64,000 bases of DNA from the NCBI GenBank assembly GCA_963989385.1, contig OZ022512.1, positions 23,333,899 to 23,397,898 of the forward strand, read 5' to 3'. A model generated the notes under the pieces. That model had not been told where the DNA came from and ran no database searches. It worked only from the letters and a program-made list of their open reading frames with translations. The translations under genes were made by a program, and so were the position numbers. Shown here in pieces: positions 1 through 11,166 of this stretch (positions within the stretch are counted from its first letter, which is position 1; the number at the start of each line of letters is the position of its first letter). The stretch is from Ctena decussata (taxonomy: Eukaryota; Mollusca; Bivalvia; Lucinida; Lucinidae).

Positions 1-414
1 AACTGAAACAGGTTGGGAAACCCTTTCTTCTAGAAGGAAAATTCATAAGCTTGTAACGTTTTACCAAATACAAAATAACTTATGTCCTGTTTACTTGTCT
101 TCACTCGTATCTACACTGTAAAAAGCGCGCTTAGCTATAAAACACAGGTGGTTACATGTTTAGGTGAAACATGTTTAGGAATATGCCATATAGCTAAGCA
201 TGTACGCCTTTTCTTTTATTTTACCAGACGACTAAGTCTGCTAACACGTTTTATTCTGTTACGCGTTTCGGATGAATCAGTTATCTCTTTTCCCCGTTGA
301 AGAACGATAAAAAGAGACGAAAATGTTGACAGAGGAAATTTTCAAAATAAAAGGTAAATATAACCAGTTTTGTACATGTTTAATTTCTAAACATAAACCT
401 AAACATTTTGCAAA

Positions 415-1049
415 TTGAACATGTTACGATTTAAACGCATAAAAAAACGGACTGCATGTTTTGTTAAGATTCTAAACACATTTTTACAGTGTAGAACTGT
501 TGGATCATCTGTTAGCTATAACTTACGCAATGCTGGTGATATTCAAACTGTCAATGCTAATACTCAGCTCTATTACTCTTCTTATTCGGGATCGGAACGA
601 CCTTCCTGGAGAATTTCATAATATAACTAGTTTAGCTGCCTTCAAATACAAACCTTAAACTTATGTCTAACATTATTTCACCCGCTCGTATTATTCATCT
701 GGAAATCGTACTTGCCAGATTTATCACACACGGATACGAACAAATTGTAATTCCCTCAACCAGCATTTATTCTCTAAGTATATCGTTCTAGATCCACTAT
801 GTGTGTGTGGTGATGTAGAAGACTCCCGTCATTGTTTTGCTTGCGTGTAACCTATACCAAACTATTCGTAATGATATGCTTGCTGCTGTTTCAAGGATAT
901 GTTTACCTACACTGAAATCATTGTTGTATGGAAGTAGGGCCGTTTCTGTAACTGACAACATCATGGTTTTTAAAGCTGTTCAAAAGCTATACACAAAGTT
1001 GTTAAAGCTATACACAAAGCTAAGCGATTTCATCAGTAAATATTATTGA
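415..1049 (+). pseudogene. Degraded LINE reverse-transcriptase C-terminal relic
   Basis: Three short pieces in different frames read like the end of a non-LTR retrotransposon polyprotein. They are a YNLRN-type block near 514-530, IRDRNDLPGEFHNITSLAAF around 580-640, and a zinc-knuckle-like C-x-CG-x-x-ED-x-x-H-x-x-x-x-C near 800-850 followed by LYQTIRNDML. Frameshifts separate the pieces, so it is dead. It lies 3' of the receptor gene and in the opposite orientation. The clade is not determined. Confidence 0.6.
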
Positions 1050-1434
1050 ATTCTAAACTAAGCACTCGTCTTAACGTGTTGATTTCATTGCCTTTTAACC
1101 AATAAATGTATCTGTTGTTGCTGCCGAAAACACATCTATACGTCGTGTTTTCTACATGAACATCATAATAGCATCAATTTGACATGCACGGAATGGCTTT
1201 ACTGTTCAAAATATATATTCCTCATAACAAATGCCGTCGTTGTAAAGAACTTCACATAGGGGAAAGCCCCTTCTATTATTCCATCTACCAATGATTGCTG
1301 TAGGGCTATATGAGCCGCGAAGTGACAAAACCAACAAAGTGGCACTGCGCCCTGCGAGCACTTAGATCAGCCTTGGCATCTGCCCAGTCTGATCACAGTA
1401 TTCACTGTCCGCATGAAGGTAGCTTAGTCCCTTA

Positions 1435-2859
1435 AGGTATTTTCCCACTGCCGATCAGATCAACTCGACCGAGTCCGATCAAGAGATCAGGGAGCTGATC
1501 GAGCATGTCCGGGGCAGGAGTGGTCGATGTGGTCTTATTGCTCGGCACGCTCCGGCTGCCTACACGATAATTTTGGACATGCTCAAAAAATTTGAGTAGA
1601 GATCGAGAAGCTAAGCGCTCGGGAAGCGATCGGGAAGTGATCGGGTATTGGTTGAGTAGAGGTCGAGTTGATCGGAAAAAAGATTGTGTAGAGATCTTAT
1701 TAGGTCGGAATAAAAAAAAATACCGATCAGGACCCGATCAGCTCGACCAATACCCGATCGCTTCCCGATCAACGCGACCGGTATTCAATCTGTTCTCCAG
1801 ACCGGCTCGACTGCTACCCGATCGTTACTCAACCGCATTTGATCGCTTCCCTATTGCTACTAGATACAACTAGACCTTACAAAAACGCACTCGACCTTAA
1901 CACGATCCTATAAAAAGGGCCCGCAGATATGGTAATCTCTGCAGCAAAAACACAAAGAGATGACATCTACATGTTACTAGAACGGCATGAAGAGGCAGAG
2001 AGGCCCGACCTGCTGTTGCATGTTGCATGATGAAGCCACAACCTCGTTGCCTCAACTCAGTGCCTAGAAGGCTAAGAAGGGAAGCAAAGGGAGCAGGCAG
2101 TCAGCATCACCTGCATCGTCTTTCTCTTCAAGCTCCACCACAGCCATGAACCTGTGTCTCAGAGGTTATAACCACAACTGCACTTGCTCTACCTCCATGA
2201 CAATTGAGCCGCGACACGACAAAACCAACAATGTGGTTGTGCGACCAGCGCAGACTCAGATCAGCCTGGACATTCACTCAGTCCGTCCAGACTCTTCACT
2301 AAGCGCTTTAAGGATAGCTAAGGGTCTTAGCTACATCTATGCGGACAGCCAAGACTCTGATCAGACTGGGCGGATGCCCAGGCTGATCTGAGTCTGTGCT
2401 GGGCGCACAACCACATTGTTGGTTTTGTCGTGTCGCGGCTCAGTCATTATTGTCGCTGATACCTATTCTCTAGAGCTTCTGAGATCAACCGAATGCAAAC
2501 CAAAATACTTCGAAGTTTTCTAAAATTGTCCGTACGACGAACGACGAATTCATGACTCCTCATGACCTCTGTCCGACCAGGTCGATCTAGTCGGGTAAAG
2601 ATCGAGTACAGTCGAGTTGGTCGAGCAGGGATCGTGTATGGATCGTGTAGGGGTTGGAATGATCGAGTAGTGATCGGAGTGGTTGTCGGATTGAAGTCGT
2701 GGCGTAGTCGGAATTGGTCGTGTGGGGGTCATGTAGGTCGAGTAGCAATCGTGGAAAAGGTCGTGTACAAACTCAATCAAGCAGTTAGTCGATCTTGGTT
2801 AGGGAAAATTTGGCGATCGGGACGATCGAGTTGATCTCTTCGGCGGTGGGAACCTACCT
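1435..2859. mobile_element. Harbinger-like non-autonomous element with GATCGGG word array
   Basis: Imperfect terminal inverted repeats run AGGTATTTTCCCACTGCCGA at the left and their complement, ending GGTGGGAACCTACCT, at the right. They are flanked by a 3-bp duplication TTA (1432-1434 and 2860-2862). The interrupted host sequence matches intact copies of the host MITE, which confirms the boundaries. The interior, especially 1590-1870 and 2560-2840, is made of many degenerate copies of GATCGGG, GATCGAG and their complements. The 3-bp TSD suggests PIF/Harbinger; there is no transposase. Confidence 0.75.
2205..2442. mobile_element. Palindromic MITE (TGAGCC family), intact, nested inside the 1435-2859 element
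   Basis: Starts TGAGCCGCGACACGACAAAA and ends with the complement, GTCGTGTCGCGGCTCA. The inner arms CAGACTCAGATCAGCCTGG and CAGGCTGATCTGAGTCTG also pair, so the whole 238 bp folds back on itself. Confidence 0.88.
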
Positions 2860-2973
2860 TTAGTAACCCTTTCAGCGCTCAGCGAAGAGTTTGATCGGAC
2901 TGGGCGAATGCTCAGGCTGATCTGAGACTGCGCTGGACGCACAACCACTTTGTTGGTTTTCTTGTGTCGCAGC

Positions 2974-3150
2974 TCATATGTTTTCGTTAGAGCTGTCTAT
3001 GGCCGGTGGTCTTAGTGTCAGTGACGGATCGCAAGGACCTCGGGGAATAAACTTCCTAGACTGTATTGTGAAGCTAGTCGACTCAATTTTCGAGCTGTCT
3101 AAAATATCTCTGTCGATCTCGACTCGGTGTGGACAATACACCGTCATTAC
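2974..3150 (-). CDS. GABBR2-like: GABA-B-like receptor, terminal coding exon 14 (cytoplasmic tail and stop)
   Basis: The exon encodes 58 residues, VMTVYCPHRVEIDRDILDSS to PPAIDSSNENI, followed by TGA at 2976-2974. The acceptor is a good polypyrimidine site, TTTCTTCTTATTCAG, at 3151. Phase 0 agrees with exon 13, and no in-frame stop occurs before TGA. The tail shows no heptad repeat or coiled coil, no RXR-type retention signal and no similarity I recognise. Vertebrate GABA-B subunits have long coiled-coil tails. The TGA is formed by the first bases of a TGAGCC MITE terminus. This exon rests on phase, splice-site quality and position rather than homology, so it is less certain than the others. 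Confidence 0.68.
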   Translation of the reverse strand, partial: VMTVYCPHRVEIDRDILDSSKIESTSFTIQSRKFIPRGPCDPSLTLRPPAIDSSNENI

Positions 3151-3470
3151 CTGAATAAGAAGAAACAGTGTACATATGACATGCACAATATATGCTTAAA
3201 CTGCGACTTTATAGAACACAAAAAGAAAGAAAACAAAGCATAACGTCAGCAAGTTTGTACATTTAATAATAATAATATTCATATACATGAATGCATCTTT
3301 ATTGATGTGCCGTAAAGGTTCTAACATTGGGATACCATAAACAATTGTATCTTTTAACAATGGCTTACATGTAGTTTAAAACCGTACGACAGTGTTTGGA
3401 TTACCCGATTGGTCAGTAAGTGCCACACTCACATTTTATTACCCAATCTTCTAAATGCAAAGTAATTACA

Positions 3471-3707
3471 TGAGCCGCGACACGAGAAAACCAAAAAAGT
3501 GGCTGTTCGCCAAACGCAGACTCAGATCAGCCTGGGCATCCGCCCAGTCTGATCAGAGTCTTCGCTGTCCGCACGGAGATAGCTTATACCTTTAGCTACC
3601 CTTTGAGCGCTTAGCAAAGACTCTCATCGGACTAGGTGGATGCCAAGGCTGATCTGAGTCTTCGCTGGGCGCAAAACAACATTATTGTTTTTCTCGTGTT
3701 GCGGCTT
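3471..3707. mobile_element. Palindromic MITE (TGAGCC family)
   Basis: Starts TGAGCCGCGACACGAGAAAA and ends GTTTTTCTCGTGTTGCGGCTTA. Same inner arms as the other copies. It lies about 320 bp upstream of exon 14, in intron 13. Confidence 0.87.
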
Positions 3708-3867
3708 ACATAGTTTTGACTTTCTTCTGTAGCATTTGCATTCATCACACGAGACCGGTCAATATAAAAACAGCGGACAATATTTTTGACTATCGCCCAG
3801 TCACGCTTTAATCACTAAAGCTTCCTTGCATAATGGATACTTACTTTTGCATGGGCTGGGTAATACC

Positions 3868-4620
3868 AGAGGACCAATAATCCTGTAGCTCACCTGAGAC
3901 CTTACCGTCATCAGACACAATTTGGCATTTACGCCATTTGCGACAAATTTTAAACCAGTTGCTTTAGAGAAGTGTATAATATTTCAATTTCAACAAACTT
4001 TCGTCCCCCTATCCCACAGACACCATATGAGATTTTGCTTAAATCGCCCTGGTTTCAGATAGAAGATGTTTGAAAATGTTGACAGGCAACTGACTCTCCG
4101 TAACCTTGCACAAAGGTCAAGAATGACCTTGACCTTGAGCAACATTCCGTCTTCATTTGCTCATTGTTTTAAACTAAATATTATACTAAATAATTTCAGA
4201 GAAATCCACTGTTTAGGCATATTTTCCATTTAAAAGCATAACGTACCAACGTTGACCTTGCCACAAATTAGGTCAAGGTCAACGCAGGGTCATCATTTGT
4301 ATAAAGTATGGTGGGCCTGATTCCCCAATGCTACATATCAAACCACCAGGTCACTGGGCCTTTTGTTCTGGAGATGAAGATTTTTGAAGGGATTTACTAT
4401 ATGTTGGCGTTGCGGCCATTTTGGTCATATGACCCAGATCCTGCGAACAGACTTTCGTTCCCCAATCCTACTGAGACTCCATAATTACGAAATTTGGGTT
4501 CAATTGGCCCAGTGTTTACAGAGGAGAAGATGTTTGAAAATGTGGGCGACGGACGACGGAGCTCGGCTATACTATAAGCGAACCTATGAGCCTAAAGACT
4601 CAGGTGAGCTAAAAAAAAAC
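3868..4620. mobile_element. TIR repeat with TGACCTTGACCTT motifs
   Basis: Terminal inverted repeat AGCTCACCTGAG at 3887-3898 and CTCAGGTGAGCT at 4599-4610. The interior has several TGACCTTGACC or GGTCAAGGTCAA motifs and GACGACGGAG just before the right end. A related left end occurs near 25705. It fills intron 13 up to about 180 bp from exon 13. Confidence 0.65.
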
Positions 4621-4797
4621 AATTCACGCCTTGTACTAGTAAAAGTTAAATCTGTCGCACCTCGGTACTATGGACGACCTCATATACTATCACCCACGAT
4701 CTAGCGGCCTCTAGCGATAGGTCGTTCACAGCACCTCGGAGCGATGAATTTGACGATGGCCCACAAAGGCAGGAAATAGTTATATAATTCTGCTAAC

Positions 4798-4986
4798 CTT
4801 CGGTATAAAGACTACCAGCTGTGTGGAAGTTGTGGCGATTATAATTATGGCGGAAATGATACCATACAATAGTGACACCTGATCATGCAGTACCAAGTTC
4901 AAGGTCAAACCTACTGCACACAGAACCACGACGTTGTAGAGGCAAATGCCGATGAGGCGAGAGTCGTTGAGTGCCGCTATTTTAAC
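4798..4986 (-). CDS. GABBR2-like: GABA-B-like receptor, visible exon 13 (TM6 and TM7)
   Basis: The 189-bp exon encodes VKIAALNDSRLIGICLYNVV then VLCAVGLTLNLVLHDQ and the TM7 segment ending STQLVVFIPK. This is one of the best conserved blocks of the family: (V)xIPALNDSxxIGxSVYNV, RDQ, then LVFVPK. The subunit 1 equivalent lacks ALNDS, so this favours a subunit 2-like identity. Acceptor CACTTTTCAG, phase 0; donor GTTAGC, atypical after the GT. A palindromic MITE begins 20 bp upstream of the acceptor at 5007. Confidence 0.95.
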
Positions 4987-5006
4987 CTGAAAAGTGAATA
5001 AACATT

Positions 5007-5246
5007 TGAGCCGCGACATGACTAAACCAACAAAGTGGCATATGCGCCAGGTTAAGACTCAGATCAGCCTGGACATCCACCCAGTCTGATCAGAGCTTTT
5101 GCTATTTGCATATCTGCTATCTGGACACTTGGCTACCCTTTAAGTGCACGAAGAAGACTCAGATCAGACTGGGCGGGGGCCCAGGCTGATCTGAGTCTTC
5201 GCTGGGCGCACATACCTCTTTGTTGGTTTTGTTGTGCCGCGTCTAA
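5007..5246. mobile_element. Palindromic MITE (TGAGCC family)
   Basis: Starts TGAGCCGCGACATGACTAAA and ends GGTTTTGTTGTGCCGCGTCTAA. It begins 20 bp upstream of the exon 13 acceptor, so its end probably lies in the branch-point region of intron 12. Confidence 0.86.
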
Positions 5247-5308
5247 TTTCATCCAGAACCGAAAGAAACATCAAAAAAAAAAAAAAAAAAAAAACGCAAA
5301 TAACAAAC

Positions 5309-5506
5309 TGATGGATGGATGCCTTGCAATTTTACGTCCTTTTCAACAGTATTTCGGTTATATCAGGGCGATGAGACGATGACAATTAAAGGCTGTGTAC
5401 AATGGAACACCGTTTACGATAGGAAAGATTCTCGCCTCAAGCGGGGCTCGAACACGGTCAACTAGATCGGTAGGCCAGGCCTAACCCACTGAGCCACCGG
5501 GGCTCC
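5309..5506 (-). repeat. tRNA-derived SINE, family A
   Basis: On the minus strand it starts GGAGCCCCGGTGGCTCAGTG, which looks like a tRNA A box, and has a B-box-like GTTCGAGCCCCGC about 50 bases on. The tail continues CTTTCCT...TAAACGG...CCATTGTACACAG and ends in a GGCATCCATCC-type motif. Five relatives in the window share this order. Confidence 0.8.
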
Positions 5507-5530
5507 TACGCAAATAATAACAAGCAAATT

Positions 5531-6612
5531 CGGTGAATGTATATCCCCCGCCGAATTGGCCCTGTTTCGTTTAAGTTTCATAAATTTTGTTCACTGGTTA
5601 CTTAGTTAAGGCTGAACTTGTGGAGTGTACATAAAGTCAAGGGCAATAACTCTTGGATAAGTTAGGCATAAGCTGAAGCTGTTCTTCTTAAACTCTTGTC
5701 TCAGCATCACTGCATTATGATGATACATTTTCAATTCAGTTACAAGAAATTTTATTCGTCGGCACCTTACTAATGGCTAATTTGTGGATTTTAAATCAAT
5801 TCAAGAGCATTAAATCATGCACTACTTAAGAGATTATGACAAAACTTAATGTGCACTGCTGTGTCACGACGATATATAATTATTGTTAGTTTCAAGAAAT
5901 TCCATTCATTGGTTACTTAGTTATGACTCAATTTGTTGACTTTAAACCAATTCAAGGGCAATAACTCATTGCTTACTGAAGCCACTCCGACAAGCTGTAA
6001 GATGCATCAATGTGTTGTGGTGATACATATTTAGTATAATTTTTATAGCATTCTATTCATTGATAACTTAATTATGGCTTGAATTTGCAATCTCACATTG
6101 ATTCAAGGGCAATAACTCATGCATTATTGATGCCATTCTGATGACACTTTAAGTGCATATCCGCGTTATGATGATACATATTCAGTTTAAATTTCATCAA
6201 GTTTTGGTAATTGGTTACTTGGTTATGGCTCATTTTATTGATTATAAGTCAATTAAAGGGCAATAACTCATGCACTACTAAAGCCAGTCAAATGAAACTT
6301 CATGTGCATCAGCGCATTTAAAATATATATACTTTTTTTCAGTTTCATGAAATTCTGTCCGGTGGTTACTTATTTATGGCTCATTTCATTGATTTTAAAT
6401 CAATTAAAAAGCAATAACTCAAGCATTACTGAAGCCAGTCTGATGAAACTTCATGTGCCACAGCGCGTTATAGTGATATATATTTATTTTAAGTTTCATG
6501 AAATTCCGTCCATTGGTAACTTGGTTATGGCTCCGGACGGACGGACGGACAGATGGACGGACGGACGGTCATGGAGAAAACTATATCCCTCCGCCTTCGG
6601 CGGGGGATAGCA
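5531..6612. mobile_element. TIR element with about six internal 155-bp tandem units and GACGGACG tail
   Basis: The ends are TATATCCCCCGCCGAA and the complement CTTCGGCGGGGGATA. Inside, the unit containing AGGGCAATAACTC recurs at about 5639, 5804 (diverged), 5953, 6107, 6256 and 6409. A GACGGACGGACGG run at 6535-6567 precedes the right end. No coding sequence; intron 12. Confidence 0.75.
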
Positions 6613-6903
6613 AACACACTTAGGCAAGACCGTTCAAAATATGCACATGGCGTTGCAGTGACGTGGATACGAGATCGGTATTGACGTCAATGCGACGTCA
6701 TGTTGTATCAACGTCGACTTGGTGTCATTACGACGTCATATGTCTAGTTTGACGCTGAATATATTCTTAGAGAAGCGACCAAAGGACTCAGATTCAGGAT
6801 TTGTTTGATTCTTTTCTGTTAAGTGCGTCAAGTACATGTTGATAAGGCAATGATCATTTAGTAGCCAACACCATAGTCCACTACATCCTACCCTAAACAT
6901 TAC

Positions 6904-7652
6904 ACGAGCCGCGACACGCTAAACAAACAAAGAGACCCTCCCAGGGGTTTTTAGGAGCTGGGGAAAATGGTCATTTATTTTCAGGGAGATGGGGAGCACT
7001 AGCAATTGTTTTCAGGGAGCTAGGGAGCAAGCTCTTAATTTTGGGGAGCTGGGAAGTACTGTCAGAATGTGATTTTCTAAATTGTTTTGGCTTCTGGGGG
7101 GCTCCCCCCACACCCATTCATACGTATCAATGATGCCATTTGAGTCCTTCTTTTTAAGTAAAAATGACTTCTGATGGCCATTCAGACTTGCAAATGTTAC
7201 CATTTTGGGTTCAATTCTACCTAGAGGTAAAAATGACTTCCAATCAATTTTATGGAGCAGGATTGAATATTTTAGGGAGTTGGAGAGCAGATGAATTATT
7301 TTAGGGATTTTGGGGCAGTAGCAAAATAGTTTTAGGGAGCATGAGAAACTATTTTAAGGGAGCTGGGGGAGAGGAAGGCATTATTTTCAGGGAGAAAGGG
7401 AGCATTGACCCTCCCCCCACACACACTCTCTGATGGGGCCTCAACCAAGTGGCATAGGCACCAAGCGAAGACTTAGACCAGCTTGATCATTCGACCAGAC
7501 TGAACAGACTCGTCGCTGTTGGCATGGCGGTAGCGTAGACCCTTAGATTCTCTTTAAGTTCTTACTGAATACTCTGACCAGACTGTGCGGATGCTGAGCG
7601 ATAATAATAACATATTAACATATTACTGCTGATTTTGGCGTGCTGTGGCTCA
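6904..7652. repeat. Old, interrupted TGAGCC-family MITE with an internal GGGGAGCTGGGGAG array
   Basis: The left end GAGCCGCGACACGCTAAACAA is at 6904. The diverged remainder (CCAAGCGAAGACTTAGACCAG to GGCGTGCTGTGGCTCA) is at about 7438-7652. Between them, 6940-7430 is a degenerate array of about 40-bp units containing TTTTCAGGGAGCTGGGGAGC. Confidence 0.6.
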
Positions 7653-7714
7653 AATGTGCAAGAAAATGTTATTAACCCTAAAAGACCTAAAAAAGAAAAA
7701 TTGTTAAATTTGCA

Positions 7715-7780
7715 AACAGTGTAGATCCAGATGAGGTGGCTCATGATGAGCCACCTCATCTGAATCTTCACTGTTTGTCC
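7715..7780. repeat. Short hairpin repeat (GCAAACAGTG arms)
   Basis: Reads GCAAACAGTGTAGATCCAGA, with the central inverted pair TGAGGTGGCTCATGATGAGC, then the complementary arm TCTTCACTGTTTG. A second copy lies inside the palindrome at 62035-62093. Confidence 0.6.
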
Positions 7781-8070
7781 TCTACTTTTCGAATTTTCAA
7801 TATGATATCGCTTGGACGAGACATTTTTTGAAATTCTGCAGACGTTAATTTTGTCGTCTGCTTTTCGGCGCATTTAGGGTTAAAGACGGCACACAAAGCA
7901 AAAGAAGATGATCGAAAGGCTATGATGTCAGCTCTTTCTGCAGACGACCGCCATGCTGTTCTAAATAATGTACAAAAAATCAATATCAACTAAACAGAAA
8001 GCTGACATCCAACAACTACAGAGCACCGCCTAGGAGGCACATCGGTATTCGGAATATGAGAAATGAAAAT

Positions 8071-8299
8071 TAAGCCGCCACACGAGAAAACCAACAATAT
8101 GGTTGTGCGCCCAGCGCAGACTCAGATCAGCCTGGGCATCCGTACAGTCTGACCTGACTCTTCGCTAAGCGCTTCAAGGGTAGCTATGGGTCTAAGCTCC
8201 CTTCATGTGGACAGCGAAGACTCAGATCAGACTGGATGGATGATCTGAGCCTGCGCTGGACACACAACAACTTTGTTGGTTTTCTCGTGTCGCGGCTAA
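8071..8299. mobile_element. Palindromic MITE (TGAGCC family)
   Basis: Starts TAAGCCGCCACACGAGAAAA and ends GGTTTTCTCGTGTCGCGGCTAA. It is 39 bp from the donor side of exon 12, in intron 12. Confidence 0.85.
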
Positions 8300-8337
8300 A
8301 ATAAACAACGAAAACTACAACGACAGCTGTAACGCAC

Positions 8338-8484
8338 CTTTCTTGTCTCAAAGGACAGAAACGCTCCAAAAGAAAGGAGTATCCCTTCTATAATGTAAAT
8401 TGTCCATGAAAAGTAACCAAAATAATGTGAGGTGCACACACGTATATATGGACGCATTTCGGCGTCATTTCCCGTAAGGTAGAC
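8338..8484 (-). CDS. GABBR2-like: GABA-B-like receptor, visible exon 12 (extracellular loop 2, TM5)
   Basis: The 147-bp exon encodes VYLTGNDAEMRPYIRVCTSH then YFGYFSWTIYIIEG and ILLSFGAFLSFETRK. The spacing from the DP after TM4 to the loop-2 cysteine is 28 residues in both this protein and subunit 2 as I recall it. The F-(GC)-x-FL-(AS)-x-ETR motif closes TM5. The usual YKG of TM5 is IEG here, so a lysine is replaced by glutamate. Acceptor CTTTACAG, donor GTGCGT, phase 0. A MITE ends at 8299, 39 bp from the exon end. Confidence 0.91.
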
Positions 8485-9479
8485 CTGTAAAGAAAATAGT
8501 CATCATTTTATCAATTCAGACATGGAAATATTTCCCGAAGTCCGTCCAAACTGGAAATATTTCTCGAAGTCCGTCCTAAAAGAAGTGTTTCCATGTACCT
8601 TAAATGCAATTTTTTTTTTCAAAGTATTTGATGACAGAATAACAAAAACAAACTTTTACCTCAGAAGTTCTGTTATGTTTTGTTTCAATTCTGGTAAGGG
8701 CGTCCCCCAAGTGGCCAAGCGGTACGTAACCATAGTTGCACACACCTGGCGCTCAGTGTCCGTCCATATTTGAAACGATTCGCAATGAATAACAAATATT
8801 ATATTGTTTTGATCTCTTAAAATATAGCTTGAAAGCAATAAATTACAACAAGAGGGCCAAGAGGCCCTGAAACGCTCACCAGAGTAAAAACGGCAACGGT
8901 CAAACTAGGGTTATCATTTGAACAAACCTGATAGTTGGAAACTGTCAAAATATGAGAGACATTCGTTAAAGGTCAAAGAATGACATTGACCTCTATTGCT
9001 AAAATATTTCAAGTACTCATTAACTTGACTGTAATTATTAACTTCTGCAGCAACATTTTCTAGCAGTTCCATGAACTCTTATACATGTAGTTAAGCATTT
9101 TTTCATTTAAAAGTACCAGAAGCAAATTTCACCTTGCATTAAAAAGTCAACCAACGGTCACATTTGAACAATCTTGGGCCAAATTCTTCAAAACTTTTCA
9201 TGAAATCTTGTCTACTAGCATTTCTCATATTTGACCGTGCCATAAAAAGGTCAAGGCAACCCAAGGTCATCATTTGAACACTCTTGGTATTACTCAAATA
9301 ACCAATGCTACATCCAAAGTTTCACTGTCATCAGTCAACTGATTCTGGAGAAAGTTTATAAAGGTTTTTACCATATATGGACATGGCTTATACTATATAT
9401 GACCATGTTGGTCATGTTACCTGGACCAGTTGAAAAAATTTCCATTCCCTCAGCCCCTGGAGGCTTTATATGAAATGTG

Positions 9480-11166
9480 GGGTCTGGTTCACAACGAATC
9501 GTACGATTGAAATTCGTCGTAAGATGATCGTACGAGAATCTTACGACCAAAAATCGCTTTCATGAAAAAAATCTCGGTTTCACTATTGTCCTCGTAGAAC
9601 TCAATTTACGATCAAATCTACGATACCTAAAGGGCAGTCGTAAATTTCACTTTTTCTCCTCTTTCGTCGCACAACATACTCATACTCAACTTTTGAATAG
9701 ATTACATTTATCTACTGTCTTTCTGAAAAGCATATACCAAGTTTTGAACAAATCAGCCAATTAACAAAATCCCAAATTTATGATAAATCACCTAAGGGTG
9801 ATTTTGAGTGAAGTTTTTCCTGTACGATTATCGTACGATTGTCGTGCGATTCTTGCGGGATAATTTACCTGCAATGTATTAGAGACTATTCTCAAAATCA
9901 TTACGGCAGCATTTGTTCTTATAGAGAGAAATTATCTTACAAGAAAATGGGAGGTTTTAGGACTGTTTGAACCCCTAATTAGGTGATCTCTGATCTGAGG
10001 AGACTGCATGTTTGTGTTCAACGGTATGGCACGCCAAATGCACAATAAATCTTTAAACTAGGTTTAAGAAATTTTACCCTAAGTTGAGCTTCAAACCTTG
10101 GTTTCAGTTCAGTCATAGGTTTCAAATCTGATTTCAATGCCCGGATTTGTAAAAACGATTATAGAAAATTTGAATTTTCAAAAATTAGTTTTGAAGTTAA
10201 AACAAAGACACCTAAAATTGAGAATGCGAAATTTGGCTTGCTATACTATACAAGCGAATCAAGATTCTGCAGTGCAAGTCTGAAAGAGCTGATACAATCA
10301 CAGACAGCATTTGGCAAAATAAAAAGACCCGAGTTTAATTCCTCGGAACTTCTTTCTCAAAACTGTATTTCGAAAATCGAGGAAGGGCATGGCAAGCCAA
10401 TGCACAATGAATTTCAAAACCCTGAGTTTCAGCCTTGTTTTTAGAGGTTCAGTCCTAGGTTTTGGATCTCCAATCCCCACTTTTGTAAAATGAATTTATA
10501 TAGGAATTTTGTTTTCATATCTTAGAAGTAAAGGGTGTCACTTTACTACTTATCTTGGTTTTGAAGATCTGCAACTAAGGATAAAAAACTTTAAACCTTG
10601 GACTGAAAACTTCCCAGGTGCGATCCTTCGTGTCTTTGGTTAGGAGTCGTCCATGTTTACTTAGAAGCCACCGGTAGCTCAGTGGTTTAAGCGCTGGCCT
10701 GCTGATCAAGCGGTCCTGAGGTCGTTTCCGGAGGCGGAAATCGTTTCAATCGTAAACAGGGTTCCATTGCACATAACCTTTCATTATCACCCTTCCACCG
10801 TCCTGATACGACTGAAATGCTGTTGAAACGGACGTAAAATCGCAAGGCATCCATCCATCCATCTTCCTTACTTCAGTGAGAAGGGCTTTAACCTCATTGG
10901 AGGTCCTGTTGACCTTTTTCTTTGACATGATTGCGTTGTATTACAAATCGCTACTTTTTGTGTTTATAAAACCCAATACACATCTGTCAAAGCTAATACA
11001 CATCACGTCTGCGATCCATCGTATAACTAAAATCCTACGAGAATCGTACTATCTGTCGTACGATGTTTTTATGAAACGATCGTGCGAGAATCGTGCGATT
11101 CTCGTACGACCAAACGTACGATTATCGCACGATTCATCGTACGGTAAATTTTTGTGAAACAGGCCC
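9480..11166. mobile_element. Harbinger-like non-autonomous element with TCGTACGA word array
   Basis: TIRs are GGGTCTGGTTCACAA at the left and TTGTGAAACAGGCCC at the right, flanked by the 3-bp duplication GTG (9477-9479 and 11167-11169). Without it the host reads TGAAATGTGGTTGCAATTGG, as in sister copies of the host repeat. Both ends are packed with near-palindromic words such as TCGTACGATTG and ATCGTGCGATTC. A SINE lies inside at about 10668. No transposase. Confidence 0.75.
10668..10866 (+). repeat. tRNA-derived SINE, family A, nested
   Basis: Starts AAGCCACCGGTAGCTCAGTG with A-box-like sequence; the tail contains CAGGGTTCCATTGCACATAA and ends CATCCATCCATCC. It lies inside the 9480-11166 element, so it inserted later. 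Confidence 0.78.

Larger units (their letters stand above)
1311..2976. mobile_element. Palindromic MITE (TGAGCC family), split by a nested insertion
   Basis: The left half is at 1311-1434, starting TGAGCCGCGA and matching the AACCAACAAAGTGG and CAGTCTGATCA blocks of intact copies. The right half is at 2860-2976, ending TTGTGTCGCAGCTCA. The halves are separated by the TIR element at 1435-2859. When joined they give the same order as intact copies such as 43558-43795. Its outer end provides the TGA stop of the receptor on the minus strand. Confidence 0.8.

Noticed and set aside
1592..1873. 93-codon frame rich in Arg/Ser/Asp
   Set aside because: It is a by-product of the GATCGGG word array in the Harbinger-like element.
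8701..8760. Possible tRNA-like head (CAAGTGGCCAAGCGGTACG)
   Set aside because: No B box or SINE tail follows.
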